Positions 8,331-14,596 of a DNA stretch of 25,761 nucleotides are shown in pieces. A program made the position numbers and the translations under genes. Under the pieces are notes generated by a model. It had not been told where the DNA came from. It worked only from the letters and a program-made list of their open reading frames with translations, and did no database searches. The stretch comes from a virus, in the IMG/VR virus record IMGVR_UViG_3300035698_013550, positions 1-25,761 of that record; one strand, written 5' to 3'. Positions within the stretch are counted from its first letter, which is position 1; each line of letters opens with the position of its first letter.

Positions 8331-8950
8331 GCTGAGAATCCTCGTCCAATGGGTGTAAATCCAAATGGCTTTGGAAGTCTTTTTAATTGTGCTCCCAATG
8401 GATCATCTCCAAATTTACAAACATCGCCTTGTAGATTAATTTCACTTACCAATAATGGATCTCTGAGGAGAACTAAAGCAACTCTAGCCTCAATTCCTTT
8501 TATCATTGCATAATCTTTATGACTCGAGGTATATCCATAAACATACGTGATTGAAATATCTCCTACAGGAACATCTTTCGTTTCACCAATACCGCTCAGA
8601 GTGAGTAAGCTAATCTGTCCAATTTCTTCATTCAATTCGTAATCAGTTCCTTCAGTTTGAGTAGTATCACCAATTGTAAAAGATGTAATAGATTGAACTG
8701 GGTAATTGAGCCATATACTAACAAGCCCTGTATTATGACTGCTAGATCCAATATGATTTACATAGTCTTGATTCCTAAAAGAACTTCTTTGAACTGAATA
8801 ATCCTCGCTGGAGAAAACTTCGGTCTCAGTAGTAGCTGTCCAGCGAAGTATGGAAGCTCGATCCATAATAGATTTTGCTTCATCGAGCTGAGCCTGATTG
8901 AAAGCAACTCCGACAACATTATCCGTTGAATCCGCAGTATTGTATGACAT
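8327..8950 (-). CDS. Head-tail connector (adaptor) protein
   Basis: This 207-residue protein lies directly before the stopper gene. It has an N-terminal helix (FNQAQLDEAKSIMDRAS), a strand-rich central part (WLNYPVQSITSFTIGD ... YELNEEIGQISLL ... DISITYVYGYT) and a C-terminal helix with a proline-rich end. The Y-x-L-N...G-x-I motif followed by ITYVYGY is common in phage gp6/gp15-like adaptor proteins, which bind under the portal. AAGGA sits about 7 bases before ATG 8950, just past the end of the upstream gene. Confidence 0.65.
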   Translation of the reverse strand: MSYNTADSTDNVVGVAFNQAQLDEAKSIMDRASILRWTATTETEVFSSEDYSVQRSSFRNQDYVNHIGSSSHNTGLVSIWLNYPVQSITSFTIGDTTQTEGTDYELNEEIGQISLLTLSGIGETKDVPVGDISITYVYGYTSSHKDYAMIKGIEARVALVLLRDPLLVSEINLQGDVCKFGDDPLGAQLKRLPKPFGFTPIGRGFSA

Positions 8951-8953
8951 ATT

Positions 8954-9556
8954 CTAATCCTTATGGTAATGCTCGACCCATGAAGCACTGAACTGTACGA
9001 TGTTGTCAGCAGAACTACTTGTGAACTTTCTGAGATATACTGTATTTCTCTTCATGATTATTTTACTTTCTCGTGAACCAGTACCACCGGATGTATATTT
9101 TCTTCCATTTAAGCCCCACTTGGCTTTTGAAATGATCGTGCCACCTGTTTGATCTGTCACACCGGAGGTAATGGCGACTTTGGATGTATTCGAACTATTG
9201 CGATCACTGTTGAATATTGTCACCGGAGAGCCACCCGTCATTCCGCCTGTGGCATCTTCATATAGGTCAGCTTGCAAAATACCACTGGATGATATAGACC
9301 ATATAAAATCCATATCAATATTTAGGTTATCCGCTGGCGTGACGAGCTTGATATTCAATACAGTTGTCACAGCATCCTGCAATGTTGTATACCCATCAAT
9401 GTAATAATGAATACCCTCATTGACTGCATGTTCAGCAAAGTTCATTGTTGTGATGGCACCCGTATGGTCATCAACCGTCACGACCTCATACGTTGTATCA
9501 CCTGTTTTCCCAAGCATTCCCATTACATTTCTGGGAGTATTTTTATCCAACAACAT
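8954..9556 (-). CDS. Beta-rich putative virion protein
   Basis: I do not recognise a named family. I choose ATG 9556 (200 residues) because AAAAGGA lies about 6 bases before it. A longer frame from TTG 9607 would run through a perfect hairpin and has no Shine-Dalgarno. The product is Thr/Ser/Gly-rich and largely beta (NLNIDMDFIWSISSSGILQADLYEDATGGMTGG). It ends with a strand segment (YLRKFTSSSADNIVQFSASWVEHYHKD), as in small jelly-roll-like virion surface proteins. The gene belongs to a cassette between the capsid and connector genes. The surface or decoration role is inferred. Confidence 0.45.
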   Translation of the reverse strand: MLLDKNTPRNVMGMLGKTGDTTYEVVTVDDHTGAITTMNFAEHAVNEGIHYYIDGYTTLQDAVTTVLNIKLVTPADNLNIDMDFIWSISSSGILQADLYEDATGGMTGGSPVTIFNSDRNSSNTSKVAITSGVTDQTGGTIISKAKWGLNGRKYTSGGTGSRESKIIMKRNTVYLRKFTSSSADNIVQFSASWVEHYHKD

Positions 9557-9571
9557 AGCATATCCTTTTGC

Positions 9572-9605
9572 GGAATATAGCGGCAGTTTATTACCGCTAT
9601 ATTCC
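9572..9605 (-). promoter_or_regulatory. Perfect hairpin before the 8954-9556 gene
   Basis: In the minus-strand transcript the arms GGAATATAGCGG and CCGCTATATTCC form a perfect 12-bp stem with a 10-base loop. It lies between two genes and ends 15 bases before ATG 9556, leaving only the AAAAGGA ribosome binding site between. There is no U-tract after it, so a simple terminator is unlikely. An RNA-processing, stability or translation-control element fits better. Confidence 0.6.
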
Positions 9606-9616
9606 AATTAATATTA

Positions 9617-10219
9617 TTAGACTGCTCTTTCATGCCACATGAATGAAAATAGCATGGAAGCCGAAAGAGCTGCCGTGCTGTATGCTGCAACAAAGCTGCC
9701 AGGAGGAATAATAATACTCCCATCAAAATCAATGACATTCGGTGATCCGAGTGTACCTGCTGAAGTTGCTTCAGCCCATGCGATGGCAAATGCCTCAAGC
9801 AATATAGGTGTTGCAATAGTACAGCTATCCTCACACCATGCAATTGAAGCTGCACCACCGAGATACCTGTTCTTTGGTGTCAACGTACTTGCAAGTGCTG
9901 TCATCTGACCACCCATGATGCCAATAGAAGTAGCTGCAGGAATAGCAACAGTAGCAGCATAGGTCATACGATTGAGAATAAGGTTTTTACCTGTTCCTGC
10001 AGCATTACCAATGAGCAGTCCAGTATAAGTTGTAGCAAGTGCAGCGGTAACTGCAACTGCTGCCTGATTAGATACACTGAATAGAGACTCATCTTCAGCC
10101 TGTTCATAATATTTACCACCAATAGGAGTAACGGCAAGTGCTCCCTCGGTATTTGTCCTCAACGGATTTACACTACCAGCAGCAGCGGTAATCTGGCCAA
10201 CTCTTCCTTCAACTTGCAT
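9617..10219 (-). CDS. Beta-rich putative capsid decoration-like protein
   Basis: This 200-residue protein has an N-terminal motif EGRVGQITAAAGSVNPLRTNTEGALAVTPIGGKYYEQ (parts of residues 3-40) that I recall from structural proteins of other tailed phages. A long strand-rich body with many Ala, Thr and Gly follows, ending in the aromatic segment SASMLFSFMWHERAV. The pattern KYYE ... LFS (about residues 36-47) then alternates strands and loops. AGGAG about 7 bases before ATG 10219 sets the start. Decoration of the capsid surface is a guess from composition and position. Confidence 0.45.
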   Translation of the reverse strand: MQVEGRVGQITAAAGSVNPLRTNTEGALAVTPIGGKYYEQAEDESLFSVSNQAAVAVTAALATTYTGLLIGNAAGTGKNLILNRMTYAATVAIPAATSIGIMGGQMTALASTLTPKNRYLGGAASIAWCEDSCTIATPILLEAFAIAWAEATSAGTLGSPNVIDFDGSIIIPPGSFVAAYSTAALSASMLFSFMWHERAV

Positions 10220-10238
10220 AATATTGCTCCTTTTTTAA

Positions 10239-10427
10239 TTATGCTCTACTTGCCTCATAGGCAGCATATATTATTCGTAGATCTTCAACCCACTGAGTTT
10301 CATTATAAACCCATTGCTTCCCGGTATTTGATTCGTGAAAAGTTGATCCTACAGAAGGATTCGTTGGTTTAGTGTCTGTACTTAACCCAATCCAATTCTG
10401 GATAGCTGTTACCAATACTACTGCCAT
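10239..10427 (-). CDS. Small protein with head-associated context, 62 residues
   Basis: I take ATG 10427 as the start because AAAGGAGG lies directly before it; the longer frame would run through the hairpin. The product reads MAVVLVTAIQNWIGLSTDTK and continues with a GSTFHESNTGKQWVYNETQWVED segment. This W/G/T-rich pattern is common in small beta-rich phage proteins that attach to larger appendages. No confident family name. It lies between the beta-helix gene and a decoration-like gene. Confidence 0.55.
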   Translation of the reverse strand: MAVVLVTAIQNWIGLSTDTKPTNPSVGSTFHESNTGKQWVYNETQWVEDLRIIYAAYEASRA

Positions 10428-10441
10428 AATTCCTCCTTTTA

Positions 10442-10481
10442 GAGCCTCCTCAGCACTGTCCATAGGATACTAAGGAGGCTC
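10442..10481 (-). promoter_or_regulatory. 12-bp hairpin before the 10239-10427 gene
   Basis: In the minus-strand RNA, GAGCCTCCTTAG pairs with CTGAGGAGGCTC (12 pairs, one G-U) around a 16-base loop. The stem ends 14 bases before ATG 10427, with TAAAAGGAGG between. The preceding bases (about 10483-10505) are noticeably more GC-rich than the surroundings. The absence of a U-tract argues against an ordinary terminator. Confidence 0.6.
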
Positions 10482-10518
10482 CGGCGACCAACCCGACTAG
10501 TGGGCTGATTATATTAGT

Positions 10519-11487
10519 TTATGCACCCCATGCAGTGACAGACTCAATAAGTGCTGTACCACCTGCAGATCCAGGTTCACATGACCATACACCATTGAAA
10601 TAACTTGCATCACCACCAACGACAGGTGCAGTAGTTGTATGCGGGCCATAAACATAAACATTTTTGAAATACCACACAGCACTAGTATCAAGAGTGATAC
10701 AAAGATTATCTCCACCAGCATTAGCAATTATAGAATCTTCAATTGTCCAAAGAGTATTGGCATTCGTTCCTTGATCTGCTTGAATAGTGTTGTCTGCAAA
10801 TGTACCAAAGATTCGACAATTTTTAATGAGAACATAAGTAGCACCAAGAGAACCGTCCGTCACTGAGAGGAATGATTCATCATTACCAGCACCACCTTCA
10901 TAAGAAACTTCATCGAGAGTAATACTTGTAACTGCTCCACCAGCATCCAATATTGTGATAACACCATATCCATCAGCAATACCAAGTTCCGTTGTAGCTG
11001 TCGAATAAAAGTCAACTTTCTTTAAGGTATTATTACTGCCTGAAATTCCAAAAGTACTGTTAGAACCACCTGTCTTGCCTCCAACAATTTTAACATTCTC
11101 AAGAATACAATTAGCTGCTGTCCATGAAATAGGTGCATCAACTGCACCAGTAGTAATAGTAAATATTGGTCTTGTAGCATTCCATCCGAGACCCTTGATT
11201 CTAATACCAGCTACATCAATAATTATAGCTGCAGCAGCTGCCAAAGTCTCAGCATGACCTGGCATTACATAAATAATATCTCCGTTATTTGCTGTACATT
11301 GACTAATAGCATAATCAAGAGTCAAAAAGGGTTTCTCTGGATTTGCTCCAAATCCATCAGAGTCACCACCCGTTGCTGTTTTACCAGAGTCAACATAAAA
11401 CCGATCACCAGTTGTAATATCCTGGCTTTCGATTGACATGACCCCACCGAAACTTCTGCCAAATAGTGCTGTCTTTGTTCCACTCAT
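10519..11487 (-). CDS. Right-handed beta-helix type virion protein
   Basis: The 322-residue product starts with a short N-terminal anchor (SGTKTALFGRSFGG). It continues with DRFYVDSGKTATGG...NPEKPFLTLDYAISQC at about residues 28-66, a motif found at the N-terminus of pectate-lyase-like phage proteins. NGDIIYVMPGHAETL, GIRIKGLGWN and repeated NCILENVKIVGG / NNTLKKVDFYST / IKNCRIFGTF turns (about 70-235) follow, spaced as in parallel beta-helix rungs. I see no obvious lyase catalytic set, so it is better read as a structural appendage than an enzyme. GAGG before ATG 11487 supports the start. Confidence 0.65.
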   Translation of the reverse strand: MSGTKTALFGRSFGGVMSIESQDITTGDRFYVDSGKTATGGDSDGFGANPEKPFLTLDYAISQCTANNGDIIYVMPGHAETLAAAAAIIIDVAGIRIKGLGWNATRPIFTITTGAVDAPISWTAANCILENVKIVGGKTGGSNSTFGISGSNNTLKKVDFYSTATTELGIADGYGVITILDAGGAVTSITLDEVSYEGGAGNDESFLSVTDGSLGATYVLIKNCRIFGTFADNTIQADQGTNANTLWTIEDSIIANAGGDNLCITLDTSAVWYFKNVYVYGPHTTTAPVVGGDASYFNGVWSCEPGSAGGTALIESVTAWGA

Positions 11488-11524
11488 AATATTGATCCTC
11501 TCTGGGTTTCAACCAGTATAGGGA

Positions 11525-12019
11525 TTACTTCTCCACTGGAGATTGTTTCATCATTTTGTCTTTTCCAAGATTTGGTTTCCGAGGAATTGTTATATCTTTT
11601 TTCCCATCTTCCTCTTCAATCTCAAATCTAAGATTAGCTTTACATGATTCAGCTGCAACTTCAGTTCTCAAATTAGACAGCAATTTGAGAGTACTAATAT
11701 GCTTCGACTTAGTTTTATCATTAGGATATTTCTTATCAGGAATTATCATAACAGTTTTAAGATCCACCTTCAAATTATTCTCATTAATGAATTCTATTAA
11801 TTCTTTTCGATGCATACGATTAATATCATTCACCATTGCTACCTCCCCAGGATCAATATTCACTTTAGGAAAATAGACATTCTTCTTAGGATTACTCTCT
11901 GGAGGATCACAAGTCTCAGCTATATTATATTCAATAAGCCGTAACGCAGTTGATTCATTCAAATTGATGAAAGTTCCTTTTGGATTATTCATCCACGATT
12001 TTTTTAATTTTGTCCACAT
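11525..12019 (-). CDS. Unknown protein with SAP/HeH-like helix segment
   Basis: This 164-residue protein is very different in composition from the Thr/Ala-rich neighbours: it is basic and rich in Lys, Asn and Pro. A middle segment (VNDINRMHRKELIEFINENNLKVDLKTV, about residues 63-90) has the 'kxELixxixexnLkvd' pattern of small helix-extended-loop-helix (HeH/LEM-like) modules, which in other phages lie in head-end proteins. The C-terminus is highly charged. The start ATG 12019 follows GGAGGG and GGTACT. Function unknown. Confidence 0.5.
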   Translation of the reverse strand: MWTKLKKSWMNNPKGTFINLNESTALRLIEYNIAETCDPPESNPKKNVYFPKVNIDPGEVAMVNDINRMHRKELIEFINENNLKVDLKTVMIIPDKKYPNDKTKSKHISTLKLLSNLRTEVAAESCKANLRFEIEEEDGKKDITIPRKPNLGKDKMMKQSPVEK

Positions 12020-12045
12020 AGTACCTATTCCCTCCAGCGGTTTTA

Positions 12046-12342
12046 TTATTTCTTTCTTGAAAATTTTGATTTCGGTTTTGAGTTAACTTTCACTTCCGAA
12101 ACCTCTATTTTCTTGATTATAACTTTTTCCTCAACTTTCACTGGAACCAGTTTAGGCTTTAATTCTTTCTCAACCTTTATTACAGGTTCTGGTTTCGGTT
12201 CCGGTTTTGGTTTTGAAGGCTCTACATAAACTTCTCCCATGCCTCTTCCCATATCCCTGAGACGACTGGGAGCAGTTACTGTAATTATTCCACCTTTCAA
12301 ACCATATTTACAATCCTCAAGGAGTTTATATTTTACAGACAT
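12046..12342 (-). CDS. Small protein with Pro/Lys-rich tail
   Basis: The first 40 residues (VKYKLLEDCKYGLKGGIITVTAPSRLRDMGRGMGEVYV) look like a small beta-barrel-like phage module ('YKxLxDxxxGLKxGxxVxV'). The rest is a repetitive, disordered Lys/Pro/Glu/Val tail (KPKPEPKPEP and later KVEEKV). AAAGGAG before ATG 12342 sets the start. Low-complexity tails like this often link or tether to other virion parts. Role unknown. Confidence 0.5.
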   Translation of the reverse strand: MSVKYKLLEDCKYGLKGGIITVTAPSRLRDMGRGMGEVYVEPSKPKPEPKPEPVIKVEKELKPKLVPVKVEEKVIIKKIEVSEVKVNSKPKSKFSRKK

Positions 12343-12353
12343 AATTCACTCCT

Positions 12354-13064
12354 TTAGGCTGACGTAGCAACATATTTCTGAGCGCCCAAAGATGCTGGCA
12401 TTGGAATACCACGGTATCTCGGACCACTGAGAACGACTATCCCACTAGCAATAACAGCTGCCCCAGGATCAGTTAGAGCAACCTGGAAATGATCATAACC
12501 ATCTTCAACTGTTAGACTGTCAGCATCAACTTCGATTGCATAGCATTTGAATGTTACCGCTGGGACAGTAATTGTTGAACTTGGAGCAGTATAACCAGGA
12601 ATAAGCAAATCCTCACTCTCCCCAGTTCCAACGATAGCACAGGTAGCACCCGAAGTTCCACCAGTGAGAGTTTCAGTAGTTGTCCAAGTTGTTCCACCAG
12701 TAAGGCATCTAACAACTATGAAATCACTCCCAACTGAAAATACTTCTGCGGTGAGGCTAGAAGATCCACCAGTAATTGTTTCACCAATTGTAAATGTACC
12801 GGTATGTGCTCCAGTAACCAGTTTCTGACCTGTAGACCTAAAATTTGTATATGCAAGAGTCTGTTCACCAGTACCTGTGGCTGCTGTGGCCTCATTCAAC
12901 GTAATTGCAAACGTTCCACCTGCAGTGTCCCCAACCATGACATAAACTGTTGCATGTGAATAGTTAGCAAGACTGATCCATTCACTATCTACTGCAGCAT
13001 CATTCAGATCCTGAGGAGGAATCATTACTGCGCCTGAATTTTGTGTAAATTCCTGTCCAAACAT
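12354..13064 (-). CDS. Putative capsid decoration protein with inserted repeat domain
   Basis: The 236-residue product sits directly after the capsid gene, the usual place of head decoration proteins. The N-terminal part (FTQNSGAVMIPPQDLNDAAVDSEWISLANYSHATVYVMVGDTAGGTFAITL) and the C-terminal part (KCYAIEVDADSLTVEDGYDHFQVALTD...) look like halves of one beta-sandwich. Between them, about residues 85-150 contain two similar units, GTFTIGETITGGSSS and TTTETLTGGTSGAT, that look like an inserted repeat domain. AAGGAG precedes ATG 13064. The role is inferred from position and composition. Confidence 0.5.
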   Translation of the reverse strand: MFGQEFTQNSGAVMIPPQDLNDAAVDSEWISLANYSHATVYVMVGDTAGGTFAITLNEATAATGTGEQTLAYTNFRSTGQKLVTGAHTGTFTIGETITGGSSSLTAEVFSVGSDFIVVRCLTGGTTWTTTETLTGGTSGATCAIVGTGESEDLLIPGYTAPSSTITVPAVTFKCYAIEVDADSLTVEDGYDHFQVALTDPGAAVIASGIVVLSGPRYRGIPMPASLGAQKYVATSA

Positions 13065-13138
13065 TGTACTCTCCTTATAGTTGTTTTCCTTTTAAGCGGA
13101 AAGGATTCTAAAAACCGTATTAAAGAGTGTTTTAAGCA

Positions 13139-13205
13139 GTTCTAAGAGGTTTCATTGGATTAGGATATATAGTTTTATTAATTCCTCTTTTAAACCCCTT
13201 AGAAC
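13139..13205 (-). repeat. 14-bp inverted repeat between capsid gene and next gene
   Basis: In the minus-strand RNA, GTTCTAAGGGGTTT (13205-13192) pairs with AAACCTCTTAGAAC (13152-13139), with one G-U pair and a 39-base loop. A second smaller hairpin (TCCTTT/AAAGGA) lies further downstream, closer to the next start. It follows the capsid stop and could adjust expression between the abundant capsid gene and downstream genes by RNA processing or partial termination. No U-tract follows. A weak -35/-10 pair can be drawn in the loop, but I do not call it a promoter. Confidence 0.6.
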
Positions 13206-13215
13206 GCATTCATTT

Positions 13216-14496
13216 TTATGCTCTTGTGGCAGTTGTAACAAACGGCGAACGAGGATCACCATTCAGCGGCTGGAACTCCTCAGGCCACCAAGGCTGACCA
13301 TCTACATAAAATGTTGCCTGGAATGCTGTCTGTCGATAATCAAATTTCAGATGCATGGATTCGCTCATCTGGAGACCAGCACCACCAGAACGCTGTCCAA
13401 CAAGATACTGAGACCAATCAGCGAGAAGAATATCACCAACTGTTCCGAGAGTAGGCATTACATCCTGATAATCGAGACCCATCCCATAAAGAGTCGCAGG
13501 GAAAGAACCAGTTGCATTAGAAGCAAAGATGGCTGATCCACCAGTACCTACAGCAACCTGCAAAACACCAAGCTGAGGAATTGTATTTCTGTTTGCATAC
13601 CACGTTCCTCTTCCCCAAGCCTGAGCAAGCATCTGGAGAATATTCTCATTAATCAGCGTAGTGGCAGGCTGACCTGATTCCTTAGCTACAGATACAAGAG
13701 CATCAGAATTGAGAACACCTAGAGGCTCACCTGCTCCAGTTCCATTCACAAACGAATTGGAAAGGAATAGATCAAGAGCATCATCAAGAGCAGTAGTCAG
13801 GAACGGCTCAATGGATATAGGTGAAAATTCCATGAGCTTATTGCTGACATAAATAAGTGCATTTGCTTCTCGAAGAGTAAGAGTAACATTTTCGAACTCA
13901 ACATCATTTCCAGTTGCCGAAGCATTCTCAGATACCATACGGAATTTGACATTACCTGCAACCAATCCCTGTGATTCATTAAAACCATTAATGAATGGGA
14001 TACTCAGAACATCAGTTGCCATTGGAACAGTACGAGCAAGACTAAGAATATTGCTACGATCTCTCGCCCTGGAAAGAGCAGTCCGACTAAACTCTGGAGG
14101 AACTAATGCCCCACCAGCCTGAAGTGAACTCAGGTTCTGTGAAGGAGTTCCTGCTGCTTTGTTAATCTCAGTTTGAATACTATCTGCTTTCTCTGCCCAT
14201 ACCTGTAGTTTCTTACCTTCAACTGTCCGAGGACTATTGATACCTGCAAGATTTTCACCACAATCATAAACACCTTTAGCAAATTCTGCCATAGATGCAA
14301 ATCCACCTGAAGGATCTTCTCTCGGTGCTACTTCTTCAAATGTTGGAATCTTTTTCTCAAACTCTTTCAAGGATTCATCAATTTGCTCTTTCACTGCACC
14401 AGCAATACTCTCATTCCATTCTTTACCATGAGCTGCTGTTGCTACCTGAGCTTTTTCCTCAATCAGAGTCTCAAGGGCTTCTTTAGTCATTTCCAT
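13216..14496 (-). CDS. Major capsid protein, HK97 fold
   Basis: This 426-residue protein has the layout of the HK97 capsid family. Residues about 1-115 are a helical, charged, scaffold-like delta domain (KEALETLIEEKAQVATAAHGKEW ... EFEKKIPTFEE). The fold proper follows: GGALVPPEFSRTAL near 128-141, RSNILSLARTVPM, and an E-loop with SENASATGNDVEFENVTLTLREANALIYVS. Helices FLTTALDDALDLFLSNSFVNGTGAGEPLGVLN come next, with FDYRQTAFQATFYVDGQPWWPEEFQPL near the end. The neighbouring protease would remove the delta domain. AAAGGA lies before ATG 14496. Confidence 0.95.
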   Translation of the reverse strand: MEMTKEALETLIEEKAQVATAAHGKEWNESIAGAVKEQIDESLKEFEKKIPTFEEVAPREDPSGGFASMAEFAKGVYDCGENLAGINSPRTVEGKKLQVWAEKADSIQTEINKAAGTPSQNLSSLQAGGALVPPEFSRTALSRARDRSNILSLARTVPMATDVLSIPFINGFNESQGLVAGNVKFRMVSENASATGNDVEFENVTLTLREANALIYVSNKLMEFSPISIEPFLTTALDDALDLFLSNSFVNGTGAGEPLGVLNSDALVSVAKESGQPATTLINENILQMLAQAWGRGTWYANRNTIPQLGVLQVAVGTGGSAIFASNATGSFPATLYGMGLDYQDVMPTLGTVGDILLADWSQYLVGQRSGGAGLQMSESMHLKFDYRQTAFQATFYVDGQPWWPEEFQPLNGDPRSPFVTTATRA

Positions 14497-14531
14497 TGCT
14501 CTACATCCTTTTTTGCTTTGAATTTCTTAGA

Positions 14532-14595
14532 CTGATATTTCCAACCTGATATTTCCAGTTCATTAGAACCTAATATCTCCGGTCTAATATCTCCA
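14532..14595 (-). repeat. Four imperfect 12-bp direct repeats before the capsid gene
   Basis: The 12-base unit (plus strand CTGATATTTCCA or CTAATATCTCCA/G) occurs at 14532-14543, 14546-14557, 14570-14581 and 14584-14595. The repeats form two pairs with 14-base spacing and 24 bases between pairs. They lie between the protease stop and the capsid start. In the transcript each reads as GGARATATYAG, so they could be protein-binding RNA or DNA sites. Their function is not known. Confidence 0.65.
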
Positions 14596-14596
14596 T

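Noticed and set aside
9557-9607. TTG-start extension of the 8954 gene
   Set aside because: It would have to translate through a perfect hairpin and has no Shine-Dalgarno; ATG 9556 has AAAAGGA at the right distance.
13153-13191. Weak promoter pair (TTTAAA and TATATA with 17-base spacing) in the hairpin loop after the capsid gene
   Set aside because: Each box matches only four of six consensus positions in AT-rich DNA, so it could easily be chance.
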